From the NCBI GenBank assembly GCA_010279815.1, contig QEOQ01000206.1:385328-449327 (forward strand): a stretch of DNA of 64,000 bases, given 5' to 3'. Position numbers and translations under genes: made by a program. Shown here piece by piece: positions 48,518-59,427 of this stretch. This DNA is from Brachionus plicatilis (taxonomy: Eukaryota; Rotifera; Eurotatoria; Ploima; Brachionidae). Position 1 is the stretch's first letter. The number at the start of each line of letters is the position of its first letter. The notes below the pieces were generated by a model that saw nothing but the letters and a program-made list of their open reading frames with translations, had not been told where the DNA came from and did not search any database.

Positions 48518-49620
48518 AATTATTGCCAATGGCTGATTGATTTTAAAGTGGAGATTTTTTTGTTAGCTTTCAAAATGTATAATTTAAAATTAATTATTCG
48601 TTTATTTAGAATAGTGGTGCGTTTTTTTTTCTTTGATATTTAAAGTTAGACAGAAAAGCAACAATATTAAAAATTATTTGAAAGCTACAAACTTAATCTA
48701 GTCAATGTCCTAGTTTTTGATCTTTTTTTTCTTTGTGAATTCTTTATAAATTCTCATTAGTAGTTGTAATTAGAATTTATTTGATTGAATTTTTATTGAG
48801 GTTCAGTAACTAGCCGAACTAAGTGCTCTAAGTTGGACAAACATACAATTTCGGCATACGGAAGAACCAATTTTTAGAGTGGTTACTTTATGTTTTTTTT
48901 AAAGTTGTGAAAATAATCACGATTGCCGCGGGTTGGTGATCGAACTTGTCGAATAATAATAATTAACTGAAGAACTTGCGTTCTTAATGATTGATTTTTA
49001 TGGCTTTTGAGCAAATATTTTTAATCGAAATGGTAAATATTGTCCCTAAGCTAACTATTTGAATAATTACAACTGTTTATCGTTTCGGCATTTCTTGAAA
49101 AGTAGAAAAATTAATTCTTAGTTTCTATAGTGATTTATCTTTGAAGAACTACTTGAGTATCAAAGAGTTTAATTAAGACTCTAAAAAATTTAAAAACATA
49201 ATAATAAAAAAATTTTTGCGAAGGGCTTCTATGTTAGTTTGATGGACAAGTATACTTTTTTTTTTGGTGTCATTTTATTTTAGCTAATTTGAAAAATTAA
49301 ATAATTTTATCGAAAGATTGTTACTTTGAATCAATCAATGATTCAAAATTCAGAATTGCATAATAATAAATATTGTAATTATTATGTATTTATTTATTTA
49401 TTATCTTTACGGAGCTAAAGCTTCAATTTTAATAAACTAGTAAAACAAAACAAAAATAAAATAATAAATGAATTTAAAGATGCTCCAAATCATGATACCT
49501 AATTGTTTGAATTTTCAAATCCGTTTTTTTAAAGAGCTCAAATTTTACAATAGAAATGATCTATTTCCAATATATTATTTTATAATTATTATTTTTATTT
49601 TAATTATTATATTATAATAT
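48518..49620. other. Intergenic upstream of the LAP gene
   Basis: No gene seen. It should include the LAP promoter. The GC-richer patch at 48780-48960 has no recognisable frame. Confidence 0.4.
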
Positions 49621-49623
49621 ACA

Positions 49624-50760
49624 GTATGTATAGAAAATTTAGAACATTTAAATTTTTTTATGCAAGGTTTGTTTCTTGAAAGCCGTGCGGCTAAATAAAA
49701 AAATAAAAAGATTTTTTTTTTTGAAATTTTTTTAAAAAAATTTTTTTATCAGAAAAATTTTTAAAACTAGGATAGAAAAAAAAATCTAAGTAAAAAAACC
49801 GCAAACTCTTAACCATTCATCAAAAAGAACGCTTTATAAATGCTCTACTGACGTAATTTTTGCATTGACCATTTTGTGGTCAATATATGACCATAAATTC
49901 TCTATTGGATTGAGATCAGGTGATCTTGGGCACCGGGGGAGAACGGTTATTTGTTTTTCTTGAAACCAATCTCGAACGGAATGAGCAATATGTGCACTAG
50001 CGCCATCCTGCTGAAAAATCCAGTCTTGACTCTGATCAAAAAATATCTCGGCTGATGGTAATAAGTTATTTTCCAGAGTGTCGATGTGCACAAATTGATT
50101 AATTCTGCCTGTATAAATGGAGCAGCATCCAGTAACTTTATAATTAATACATCCCCAAATACCAACCGAACCTCCACCATTTTGTAACTTTGGTAAACAT
50201 AATTTGGGGTGATACTTTTCGTTTGAAAAACGTTTTACAAACTCTCTAGATTTTCTGTTTAATACTTCGAAATTAGACTCATCACTAAATACAACTTTTG
50301 ACCAGTCATTAACAGTCCATCTTTGTCGTTCTTTGCACCATTTGAGCCCTTTCGATCGATCCAATACAGTCAAAAGAGGTTGTTTTATTGCAGTATACGA
50401 CTGTATTTTTTATTTAATAGAACTTTTCTTACAGTGTCTTTACTAACAGTAACATTTTGAAATTTAGAACTAAAATCAGAGGCTAGCTGTCTATAGCTTG
50501 TTGTAGGATTGATTCTGACCTTTCTAAAAATGTACGACTCATCTCGACTGGTAAGCTTTCGGGGTTTACCAGACCTTGGTAATTCTTTGACCACGGATGT
50601 CTTCTCATAATTGCGTTTTGTTGTAATCACACATTTTTTCGAATCTCCTATTAGATTAGCTATTTCTTGTTGAGATTTGGTCTTATCCTTCAATAGACCA
50701 ATTATTTGCCACCTTTGAGCCTCAAATACTTTTTTTAATGCCCATTTTTTATGGAAAAAA
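49624..50760 (-). pseudogene. Tc1-like (DD34E) transposase pseudogene
   Basis: Two minus-strand blocks. 50745-50385 holds the N-terminal paired-type HTH region (QRWQIIGLLKDKTKSQQEIA, LPRSGKPRKLTSRDESYI, VSKDTVRKVLL). 50384-49834 holds the catalytic domain: FSDESNFEVL (first D), IFQQDGASAHIAHSVRDWF (second D), SPDLNPIENLWSYID (E), with 34 residues between the second D and E. A single frame change at about 50383 separates the blocks, and another lies in an A-run near 50735, so it is inactive. The probable 3' end is TACAGTATGTATAGAAAATT near 49620. The 5' flank contains the repeat described at 50786-51119. Confidence 0.92.
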
Positions 50761-50785
50761 CGCCAAAATGGTACAACTCAATATA

Positions 50786-51119
50786 ATGAGGCATTGTGAA
50801 TTTTGGTACAAAAAACAAAAAAAAATATTGAAAATGTCAAAGCTAAAGTTCTGACGGATCAAAACATGTTCTGTAAATTGTAGCAACTGATACATCCTCT
50901 GTACCACCACTTAAAGTTGAGTTGGATTTTTAATATCCCAAATCCTAATTTTCTGAATCTTGCAGATTTATTGCAGAGTTTTGCAGAATCAGTATATTGG
51001 TGGTACAAAGGATCTATCAGCTGCTACAATTTACAGAACATGTTTAGGTCACTCAGAACATAAGCTTTGGCATTTTTAATATTTTGTTTTTTTTTTAGTA
51101 CCATAATTCACAATGTCAT
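50786..51119. repeat. Head-to-head pair of Tc1-family 5' ends
   Basis: 50786-50914 (minus) and about 50998-51119 (plus) are inverted copies (TGGTGGTACAxAGGATxTAT, GCTACAATTTACAGAACATG, TTTGACATTTT or TTTGGCATTTT, T-run, GTACCA.AATTCACAATG). The spacer 50915-50997 plus the right copy equals the repeat at 13216-13440. The left copy is the leader of the transposase pseudogene, so the right copy looks like the 5' stump of a second element in the opposite orientation. Confidence 0.7.
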
Positions 51120-51349
51120 AAAATGACCGATTTTAAAATCCAAAAATAATAAATCAAACGCAAAAAGTGCAAGCAAACAGTATGAAAAGACATTCCAAGC
51201 ATTGTGTGAAAAAAATAGATTTTAAAAATAAAAAATAAATTATCGACATCATTAACAAGTACATTTTCGGAAGGATCGTCCATTAAACATAAGATCTTAA
51301 TCAAATCTAACTTAGATATTTATAAATTGTAAATTTTTTCAAAAAGGTG

Positions 51350-51720
51350 AAATAAATTTAGATTTAGAATATTTGCTTAATATAATTAATAAACTTGATT
51401 TTGGATTTAAATTCGTACCTTGTTTCCACTAAAATAACTATCATCTTTTTAAAAATCTCCTTTATAGTTTTACTAATGAACTATCAAATTTAAATAGACA
51501 AATTTTTTTGAAAAATAATAAAAGTTTCCTGAGAATTCTAATTATGAAATTAATACTAAATTAAATTGTGATTCACTAGATTGGTTTTTTAAATTTTTTA
51601 AAAAGATTCAAAATAAGGCTCTTTTAGAATTCTACCTCAACTTCATAAACCTAAATTTAATATTAGACCTATTATTAATTGTAAAAACTATCTTACTTCT
51701 ATATTAGCGTTTAAGAAGGA
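51350..51720 (+). mobile_element. Penelope-like reverse transcriptase relic
   Basis: Plus frames give LDLEYLLNIINKLDFGFKFV then PCFH, then YHLFKNLLYSFTNELSNLNR, then in another frame ILPQLHKPKFNIRPIINCKN. LPKxHKPxxxxRPIxS is the RT motif typical of Penelope-like elements, and the upstream blocks fit their N-terminal part (LxxGLKFxP...F..NL). Frames are broken and the element is truncated. Family call moderate, from motif memory. Confidence 0.55.
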
Positions 51721-52362
51721 TGAGTTTATTGCTTTATTTGCTGCTGTTAATTTAGTTTTCAGTTTATTTATTTCAATGTTTTTCTAAATTTCTCTTTTTT
51801 CTAGATGTTTCACATGATTTGAAAGCTCCGAGACAAATTTCGAAATATTAATACGCCATTCATCTAATAAGTTTTTGAATGCCCAGATGCGAGATTTTAT
51901 CGTTTTTACTAAGGGCAAAACATTTTTAAGAAATTTCCTTTTTTCTTCAAAATGTGCTATTTTATTATTATTCGTGATTGTAAAACATGAATTAATTGTT
52001 ATAATCGAATTAAAAAATATTTGAAGTATTTGAAGTTGTTTAAGTTAAAAATTGTATCGATTTGTATCGATTTATTTGTTTGTTATTGTATCGATAAAAA
52101 AGGTTTGAGAAGAGATTTAACATATTAAAAAATAATATTGGTATTTTTGGTTAGAGTAAACGACTGATAATTCAATTGAATGAGGTCTTAAAATAATGAT
52201 TTTTTTTTTATGAATTTTGGAGGCAAAATAGTTACTTTAAATCAAAATACAAAAAGTAACTTTAATTTTTATTTATTGATAATTAATATAGAAAAAAAAA
52301 TTGAAAAATTTTGTTAAATGATATAAAAATAAAACAAAAAAAAACAAAAAATTATATTTCTA
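51721..52362. other. Intergenic with one minus-strand coding-like patch
   Basis: From about 51954 to 51806 the minus strand is open (VKTIKSRIWAFKNLLDEWRI and on), GC-richer than the flank, possibly another retroelement relic. The rest shows nothing. Confidence 0.35.
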
Positions 52363-52550
52363 GCCAAAAAAATTAATGTGTATCGTATTTTTTTGCTCAG
52401 TTGCATCGACAGTAAATGATTGATAGACCATCGATGCAATTGGAACTGGTGTCAGTCTCATAAAGGTCTTATATATTGCATTGAGATAATGTTTATCTAT
52501 GAGAATGAAGATAAATCTAGAATAGCGAATTTGATTTTTAACATGCAATT
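52363..52550 (-). other. Candidate terminal exon of an unrecognised gene
   Basis: The minus strand has an open frame with coding-like composition: RFIFILIDKHYLNAIYKTFM, RLTPVPIASMVYQSFTVDAT, EQKNTIHINFFG, stop at about 52361-52363. There is an acceptor-like CTATTCTAG just before RFIF. No ATG starts the frame except an internal one (MRLTPVP, 33 residues). No upstream exon was found. It may be the last exon of a small gene or a pseudogene piece. Confidence 0.3.
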
Positions 52551-53617
52551 AATTAATAATAAAATTCTAATGAATTTTGTAAACGATTTAAAACTCTAAA
52601 ATTTAAGTGAGGTTAAAAAAAAAATATATTTTTCCAAATACCATTGTGAAATTATTCCTATAAAATGTTTTTGATGCTATTCAAATTTTTTTATTAGAAT
52701 TTATCAAAATAATTGTGCTGTTATAAAATTTAAAAATATTAATTGAGTTTTTTTTCTTTTGTGAAATTTTTAATTTTGAAATTTAATTTTGTCGCAAATA
52801 CGTTAAGTAAAATTAAATGTAATTGCCTAATCAATTTTAACAATAATAAATTTTTATTTTAAAAGAATTATTTTTAAAATTTTTAATTAATCAAAATTAA
52901 CATTTTTTTAAAACATTTTTAATATCAGAGAGAAATAATTTAAAAATGGTTTATTCGTATTTGTTCTTGATAATTAGTTCTTCAAAATTAAAATTAAGAC
53001 ATAAGTAAATTTCTTCTTAAATAGAATTTTTAAATTGAAATGAATAAATTAAATTATTAGGTATAAGTAAAAAAAATCATTTGGAAGAGCAAATAAAGAG
53101 ATTTTGAAAGAGTGAAGTTGGGAGCACTTTTTTTCTGGAGCAGAGCAATTTATTTTAAACTCTATAAAATCCGATTCAAATATGATAACTAAGCGAAATT
53201 TTAGAATATTTTAAATTTTAACAAAATTTATTAATTATCGTAAAAAATAATTTTATATCAATATTCATTTGAAAAAAATAGCTGCTAACTTCACTCTCCC
53301 GAGAGTATTACTTGCTGAAAAAATTTAGATGACTAATAAATAGTAAATATTTGAAAAGTTGCATTCTTTGTGAAAATACTGGAATTTTTCAAAAAATGCT
53401 ATGAATATTTTTAGCAGTAATATTATAACTTTTGTATCAAAATTTATTATTTAAAATAAAATCGATTTCATTTTGAAAAATTTTAGAATAAAATTTACGC
53501 GAAAACACACTTTAATTTTTATTTGAGCTTTATTGTAAGATAAAGACATTTTAATTTAATAAATTTTTAAATTTAGGAAAAAAAGTGGTTCGAATTTTTT
53601 TGTTGTCTAATAATTAG
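52551..53617. other. AT-rich intergenic, no gene seen
   Basis: No supported feature. The last ~100 bp are distantly similar to the sequence before 60856 (the leader of the full eIF4A gene) and are probably its duplicated 5' flank. Confidence 0.4.
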
Positions 53618-55410
53618 ATGCAATCTTTACAAAAAAACAGAGAAGGTAAAAAGAAGGACCTTGGTAACAATGAAGAGTAGGAAATTTTTTAAAATTTTAT
53701 CTAATTACCTAATTTATTGATTTAACCATAAAAATATTCAAGCAATAAATTAAGCTATTTTTCAAAAATATTAGCAAAATAAGCTTAGTAAAACGTGTTT
53801 AAATTTTAAGTGAATACAAAGCCGACAGCGGCCCGCCAGGTATGGAGGTCGATGGCGTTATCGAGGTGAGTCACAGCCATTAACCATTTAATTGTATCTA
53901 ATGATTTTTTTTGTTTACAGAGCAATTGGAATGAGATTGCTGATAACTTCGATGAGATGAATCTACGCGAGGACTTGTTGCGTGGTATTTATGCGTATGG
54001 TTTTGAGAAGCCTTCGGCTATTCAACAGCGTGCTATCATTCCCTGCATCAGAGGTAACAATTTCTCTAATCCTTTAGTATAAACCCTTCAGAAAAAGATT
54101 TTTTTTTAATCATGAAAAAATCTTTTAATTAATCAAAGAAGGAAAAAAAAATTAAGTTTTAACTGAGTACAAATAATCCGTGTTTATCTTGTACTAATCA
54201 AAACTTGAATAATCATTCTTAAATTTTATTAGATCAATCTTTTATCTACAAACTTTTCTTGAAATAAATTTTCATCATTAATTTTTTAGAAATCCTTTTA
54301 CAAAGTCTCATAGTTTTTTTAAGTAATTTTTATGAGATAATAAATAAAAAATAGTAAAAGGAAAATAATAAGAAGATCAAGTGAGATTATGAATTCTCAA
54401 TATTCATTTGTCCCAATCCAATCTTCAATAATTCTTTTAAAAAAGGAAACTGTTGCACATTCAGCTCCAAATAGCATTTAAAATCTCAGTTGCATTTTTT
54501 GGCGTTCCCTATATGTGCCAAATTATCTAATCTGCTTGCTATACTTCATTATTTTTATTTTGATTTTAGATTTTGGAGTACGTAGTATATTGACAAATTA
54601 AGAAAAAAATTAGTTATAAAAAGAGTTTTTTATTAAATTTTTCAAAATTTAAAATTTATTTTTTCAATCTTTCTTTTGCACATTCAGCTCCACATTTTCT
54701 ATTAATCGTTTATCTAGAAGCTTTTCATGAAATAAATTTTCATTATTAATTTTCTGATGAAAATTCATTGCCAATTTGAAATTTTAATTTAAATAATTGA
54801 CTTTTCAGGTAGTGATATTATTGCTAAAGCTCAATCTGGTACCGGCAAAACAGCTACGTTTTGCATTTCAATTTTGCAGAAATTGGACATGTCAATTAAA
54901 AATTGTCAAGCCATTATTTTGGTCCCAACTAGAGAGCTGGCTCAACAAGTTAAAAAATTTTTTATTTAACTAGAATTAGCTTTATTCTTGGTTACATTAG
55001 ATTCGATACATCATCTTGTCATTGGGCACCTATATGGGCATAACTTGTGACGCTTGTATCGGTGGTATCAGTATAAAAGAAATTTTGCGTAAATTAGAGG
55101 CTGGTGTTCAAATTATTGTCGGAACTCCAGGCCGTGTGTCCGATATGATAAATCGAACAGCTCTTAGTAAGTCCTTTTAAGCTATGTTAACATCAGATTG
55201 TTCTAATCAGAATGCTAAGGTCCGAAGACAGTCAAGTTATTTGTTTTGGATGAAGCTGACGAAATGTTATCAAGAGGTTTCAAGGAACAAATTTATGAAA
55301 TATTTGCCGAAATGCCATACAATATACAAGTTATGCTTTCGTCGTCCACTATACCAAGTGAGGTTTTGGAATTAATCAAAAAATTCATGAGAGAACCGAT
55401 CCAATTTTAA
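53618..55410 (+). CDS. Truncated eIF4A paralogue, RecA1 domain only
   Basis: Exons: 53618-53676, 53811-53865, 53921-54053, 54809-54948, 55001-55166, 55220-55410 (247 residues). All splice sites and phases match the full copy at 60.9-63.6 kb. It carries the Q motif ([14 protein letters not shown]), motif [21 protein letters not shown] and DEAD. Motif III is SST instead of SAT (MLSSSTIPS). The frame ends EPIQF-stop, where a 1-nt deletion relative to the full copy (at about 55402) shifts it, and homology stops about 20 bp later. The RecA2 domain is therefore missing. No premature stop occurs upstream. It could be a pseudogene or an expressed half-helicase; I favour a decaying copy. Confidence 0.8.
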
Positions 55411-55720
55411 TTAAAAAAATCCTAAAATAGTCGATTTTATTGGAATTTGATTTGTTTTTTTATTTTTATAATAAATTATTTGTTTAATTAAAAAATTTAA
55501 CATCCACAACCATTTTTGCTTTATCTTTGAGCACCAGTGAGTCGAAATCACAAATATGGTAACTAAAATTGCGTTTTCTTTTTTCTTTTTTCTTCTATCA
55601 GCTTTTCTTGTCTGTTTTGATTTATTGAAAATTACCGAATGTCACAAAAAGTAAGAATCAACCTTTTTTTTGAAATAAAAATCGAATTTCCGATGCTTTG
55701 TGTAATATTTCTATCGAATT

Positions 55721-56167
55721 AGGGATGGTCGACCGAACCAAATTTTTTCAAACCGGTTTTTGTAAATTAAACCGGATTGTTAATATTTATTAAATTATTT
55801 TACAGAATCAATATTAAATCTTTAGTTTTAATAAAAAGCTTCTACAGATTAATAAGAATCATGCAATACAAATTAAAACTAACTTTTACATTTATTTTCC
55901 TTGACTCTTCCTTTCCTCAACTCTTCCTTTCCCCACCGGAATAGTTGAAGAAGAGTCGAGGAAAGGAAGGTCAAGTAAAAGAAATGTACAAGTTAGTTTT
56001 AAATTGTACTGTACTTAAAGGAAAATATCAAAATAATAAGCCAAAAATTTTTGAACAGTAAATATATTTTATTAAACTACCGGTTCCGAACCGGTTTCTG
56101 GTCAAATTGGTTCGATTTTTCTAACCGGTTTTAGAAACTGGTTTGTCCAAACCGGTCAACCAACTCT
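55721..56167. mobile_element. hAT-like element with ACCGGTT-rich arms and inner palindrome
   Basis: Ends AGGGATGGTCGACCG and, reversed, AGAGTTGGTTGACCG form imperfect inverted repeats. CGAATT flanks both sides (55715-55720, 56169-56174) as a partial target duplication. Both arms contain clusters of AACCGGTTT/GGTTCG. A second strong palindrome sits inside (55871-56001: AAACTAACTT.TACATTT, CCTTGACTCTTCCTTTCC and the complement around CCCCACCGG). There is no coding capacity. It lies just after the truncated eIF4A copy. Confidence 0.7.
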
Positions 56168-56374
56168 CCGAATTTGCTAAAAAAACTTAATTATCTTTGA
56201 TTTGAGACTATTCTTGCGAATAAATGCGACAATTTACTTATTTCTTGATCTCATTAAATTAAGACTACCTAAAAATTTGTCAAAATAATGGGTCAAAAAA
56301 AAACCGACTAACAAAGATGGCAAAATGTAGATTTTTTGAAAGATCAAACAAAGATTGAGAGAAAATAGCCAAGT

Positions 56375-56870
56375 TAGTGCCAAGGAAAGACGCAATTGGA
56401 CCGATAAAGATTGGGCTAAAGTTACTTTTAGCGATGAGTCCAACTTTGAAGTCCTAAATAAATTCTAAAATGAAAAATATCATTTAAAGCTCTGTGTCTT
56501 AAGAGTTCAGAAGGGTGTATGCTCAGTTGGTATTTGGGGATGGATTTCTTACGAAGGAGTTGTTGTTGCTCTATATACAACGGGAGAATTAACCAATATG
56601 TTTACATGGACACTCTAGAAAACCATTTGATTCCATCCGTAGAACTTTAAATCGGGCCTGATCAAGAGTGAATTTTCCAGCAGGACAGCGCACCTGCACA
56701 TACGGCGAACTCGTTAAAAGACTGGTTTAGAGAGAATGATTTTAGAAATCTTCCATAGTGTCCAAGATGCCTGATCTAAATCCAACAGAAAATTTATGGT
56801 TATATATCGACTATAAATTGCTGAATTATAGGATAAATTCAGTCGACCATTTATAACAAGTAATGAACAA
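56375..56870 (+). pseudogene. Tc1-like transposase relic
   Basis: Plus frames read RRNWTDKDWAKVTFSDESNF (first catalytic D), VCSVGIWGWISYEG, then after several stops and frame changes QQDSAPAHTANSLKDWF and PDLNPTENLWLYIDYKL. It is related to the transposase pseudogene at 49.8-50.7 kb (shared FSDESNFEVLNK, NEKYHxKLC) but more decayed. The N-terminal HTH region is missing or unreadable. Confidence 0.85.
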
Positions 56871-57057
56871 CTTTTTATGTTATTCAATTTTACAATTATA
56901 ATTTTTTGATAATTATTTTATTCTTACTATGTGTACTATTCATTTAATTAAGTTTTCATTTAAAACAACTTTTCAACCATTCAACTATTGAATTTTTCAA
57001 ATATTCTTTTTTTTAAACTCATTCAACTTTCATTTATTCTATTATTCAACTTTTAAC

Positions 57058-57390
57058 TAATAATAATAATAATAATATATATAAGCTACATCAAGACTAG
57101 CTTGCGGAGTTGACCTACTAGGAGGTCCCCTATGGTAGCTCTTTGCACATAACACATAGAAAAGTACTGAAAAAAGAAATCCTGTTTAAATTTTTAGGTC
57201 AAAATAAGAGTTAAGATTCTCGATAGAAAAAGCTGTAAAGAAAAATTTTATAAATAAATGTTCATCTTCAGGATTGTTGACTAGACCGGAAGGTATCGTA
57301 TCCGTTCTCGAACTTGTTGACCGAATCTGTGTCTGTCACTTAAGCTGGCAGAGTGTTCCACTCGTTATCCTGTAATTTTTTAACTTATTC
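57058..57390 (-). mobile_element. LINE 3' end with (TTA)n tail
   Basis: On the minus strand from 57385 the frame reads QDNEWNTLPA-stop-VTDTDSVNKFENGYDTF, the RT tail (xEWNTLPxxVxxxxSVNxFK). A GC-richer 3' UTR follows (AGCTACCATAGGGGACCTCC, GTCAACTCCGCAAGCTAGTC), ending in a TTA/TAA microsatellite at 57058-57076. Confidence 0.75.
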
Positions 57391-58206
57391 AACTATTCAA
57401 TTTTTAAACTTCTAAATTTTAAACTCTTTCAAATTTTCTATTTTCCAATTTTTATTAATCGTTCAACTTCTCCCGTTTCGCTTTATTGAAACCAATAATT
57501 AATTTTAAAGTTTTTTTATAAATTTCATTTTTTTATAGTTTTATTCTTTTCCAAACTTAGGCATCTTTTTTCATTTAAACCTTGAAATATACAAATAAAA
57601 AAGAAAAAAAAGTGATTATTTGTAAAATGTTTCACTGAGTGTTAATATCTTGAAATATGGCTATAACTTTGTTCACATATTTGAGTATTAAATTCATTTA
57701 AGTCACGGTAATTATCAAATGAATAAAATACTCGACAATAATCTCAAGAATTTATGTAATTTTTTTTCTAAATCAATCAATGGGCAATTATTTATTAAAA
57801 AAATTAAGCAGTATTTAAGATATTACCCTAACTCTTTTTGCTGAACCGAAATCCCTAAACCAGGGCTTCGCCCCGGACCCCTTTATTTTATCTAAAATTT
57901 TGTTAAAATAAATCTAATTTATAAATAAACCCTAGATTGACAATGCGTAAAATGTCGCCAGAAGCTATGTTAATGAGCAATTATTTATTTAATTAAATAT
58001 ATTTTCATTTGAATTAAAAAAAAAAGAATAATTAAAATATTTAAAAGTTGACTATAAGATATTTAAGTTGAATAATACAAATTAATGTCCATGAATGTTT
58101 ATAGCAAGTGCTCCATGATGAATGGTCGAAAATTCCAACTAAAATTTGTAAAAATTTCATTTCTTCTGTGAAAAAACGACTTGTGGCTTACATTAAAAAA
58201 AAAGCC
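57391..58206. other. AT-rich intergenic with one GC-rich hairpin
   Basis: No gene. At about 57860-57885 GGGCTTCGCCC forms a perfect short hairpin within a CC/GG-rich patch (ACCAGGGCTTCGCCCCGGACCC), unusual in this DNA. Confidence 0.4.
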
Positions 58207-58214
58207 GTCATTTG

Positions 58215-58728
58215 GGCATCTTGAAGTTAATGATCAATTCAATATATCATTTCAATTCAAAGAGTTAATCATTAGATAGTAAAATTAATTTTTGAATTAA
58301 TTGAAAAATGTTTAATGTAAAATGCTTTATATGTTATGTAGATTTAAAAAATAAAAAAAATCTTTTCCAGAAATATTTGTAGAAAAGATCGATTTTTTCA
58401 CTTATTACTTTTTTGGAATTTTAATATTTGAAATTCATTTTTAAATTTTATTTTAATTTTAAGTGCTAAATACAAATAATTTTGAATAAAAATTGCAAAA
58501 TAAACTCTACAAAAAGTAAATTTATAAAAATTTAAATATTAAAATCGCTTTTTATCAATGGATTTAGAAAATATTTATTTTAATAATTTAATTTTTTTAA
58601 ATCTACATAACATTAAAGCATGTCATATTAAAATTATTTAAATAAATTCAAAGATTAATTTTAATATCTAAATATTAACTCTTTGAATTAAAGTGATATT
58701 TTGAATTGATCTTCAACTTCAAGATGCC
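58215..58728. mobile_element. Foldback MITE with perfect 8-bp target duplication
   Basis: Arms start GGCATCTTGAAGTT at 58215 and end AACTTCAAGATGCC at 58728. Complementarity continues through GATCAATTCAA, AATTCAAAGAGTTAAT and TGTTATGTAGATTTAAAAAA, about 170 bp per arm. GTCATTTG flanks it exactly (58207-58214, 58729-58736). Size 514 bp, no coding capacity. An 8-bp duplication fits hAT-type transposition, though other superfamilies also make 8 bp. Confidence 0.93.
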
Positions 58729-58793
58729 GTCATTTGAAAGCCTGAAATAATTTTGATTCTCAGTCATGGACAAAATTCGATATTTACCATTTA

Positions 58794-59425
58794 CAGTCAT
58801 CCTTCGATTATGTCACGGTGTTTGTTCCAGCCAAAAATGGGGATATAATCAGATTGGGACATAATAAAAAAAAATTTGATTTATAGAATTTATTACATTT
58901 ACAAAAACATAATTAGTATAATACAAAACATAATTATTTATTAAATAACAAAACGGAATAAAATAATTTGAATAAAACATTAACTAAGAAAATTTGTAAT
59001 TTTTGGTTGAACCAAATTTTTCAACGCTTCAGCGTGACAATTTTTAAAAAGGTCTCTAATAGATTTTATCTTGTCTGATTCAACAGACTTAAACTTTTCA
59101 AAAAAACTAATACAATTAGTTTTACTAATACGTTTTTGTCCCGGCAATTTTTTTTATTATTCAAAAAAATAAACTTATTGTGAACTTTAAATAAATGAGG
59201 CGTGCTTTCGAGAAAACGGGACATAATAAAGTAAGAATTATAATTACAAAATATTGCACTGTTCTTTATTTTTTGATGACATAATGAAATTATGGGACTA
59301 ATTATTGGGACATAACAAAACTCACTTTACAATGTAAGGTATTATAAGAAATCCGTTCTTGAAGATTTTTGGGATAAATTCAAAATGGGACTTAATAGGG
59401 ACGTGACATAATAAAAAGATGACTG
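58794..59425. mobile_element. pogo/Tigger-like DNA transposon remnant
   Basis: Terminal inverted repeats CAGTCATCCTTCGATTATGT and, reversed from 59425, CAGTCATCTTTTTATTATGT, both continuing CACG, flanked by TA on both sides (58792-58793, 59426-59427). CAGT ends with TA duplication are the pogo/Tc1-mariner signature. GACATAATAAA motifs recur inside. A minus-strand fragment at about 59150-59015 reads GQKRISKTNCISFFEKFKSV then IRDLFKNCHAEAL, which could be the decayed C-terminus of a CENPB-like transposase. 632 bp, non-autonomous. Confidence 0.88.
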
Positions 59426-59427
59426 TA

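Noticed and set aside
55184..55375. Plus-strand frame across the eIF4A truncated copy exon 6 (and its equivalent at 63318-63509)
   Set aside because: Wrong-frame translations spanning the intron; the spliced frame carries the DEAD box.
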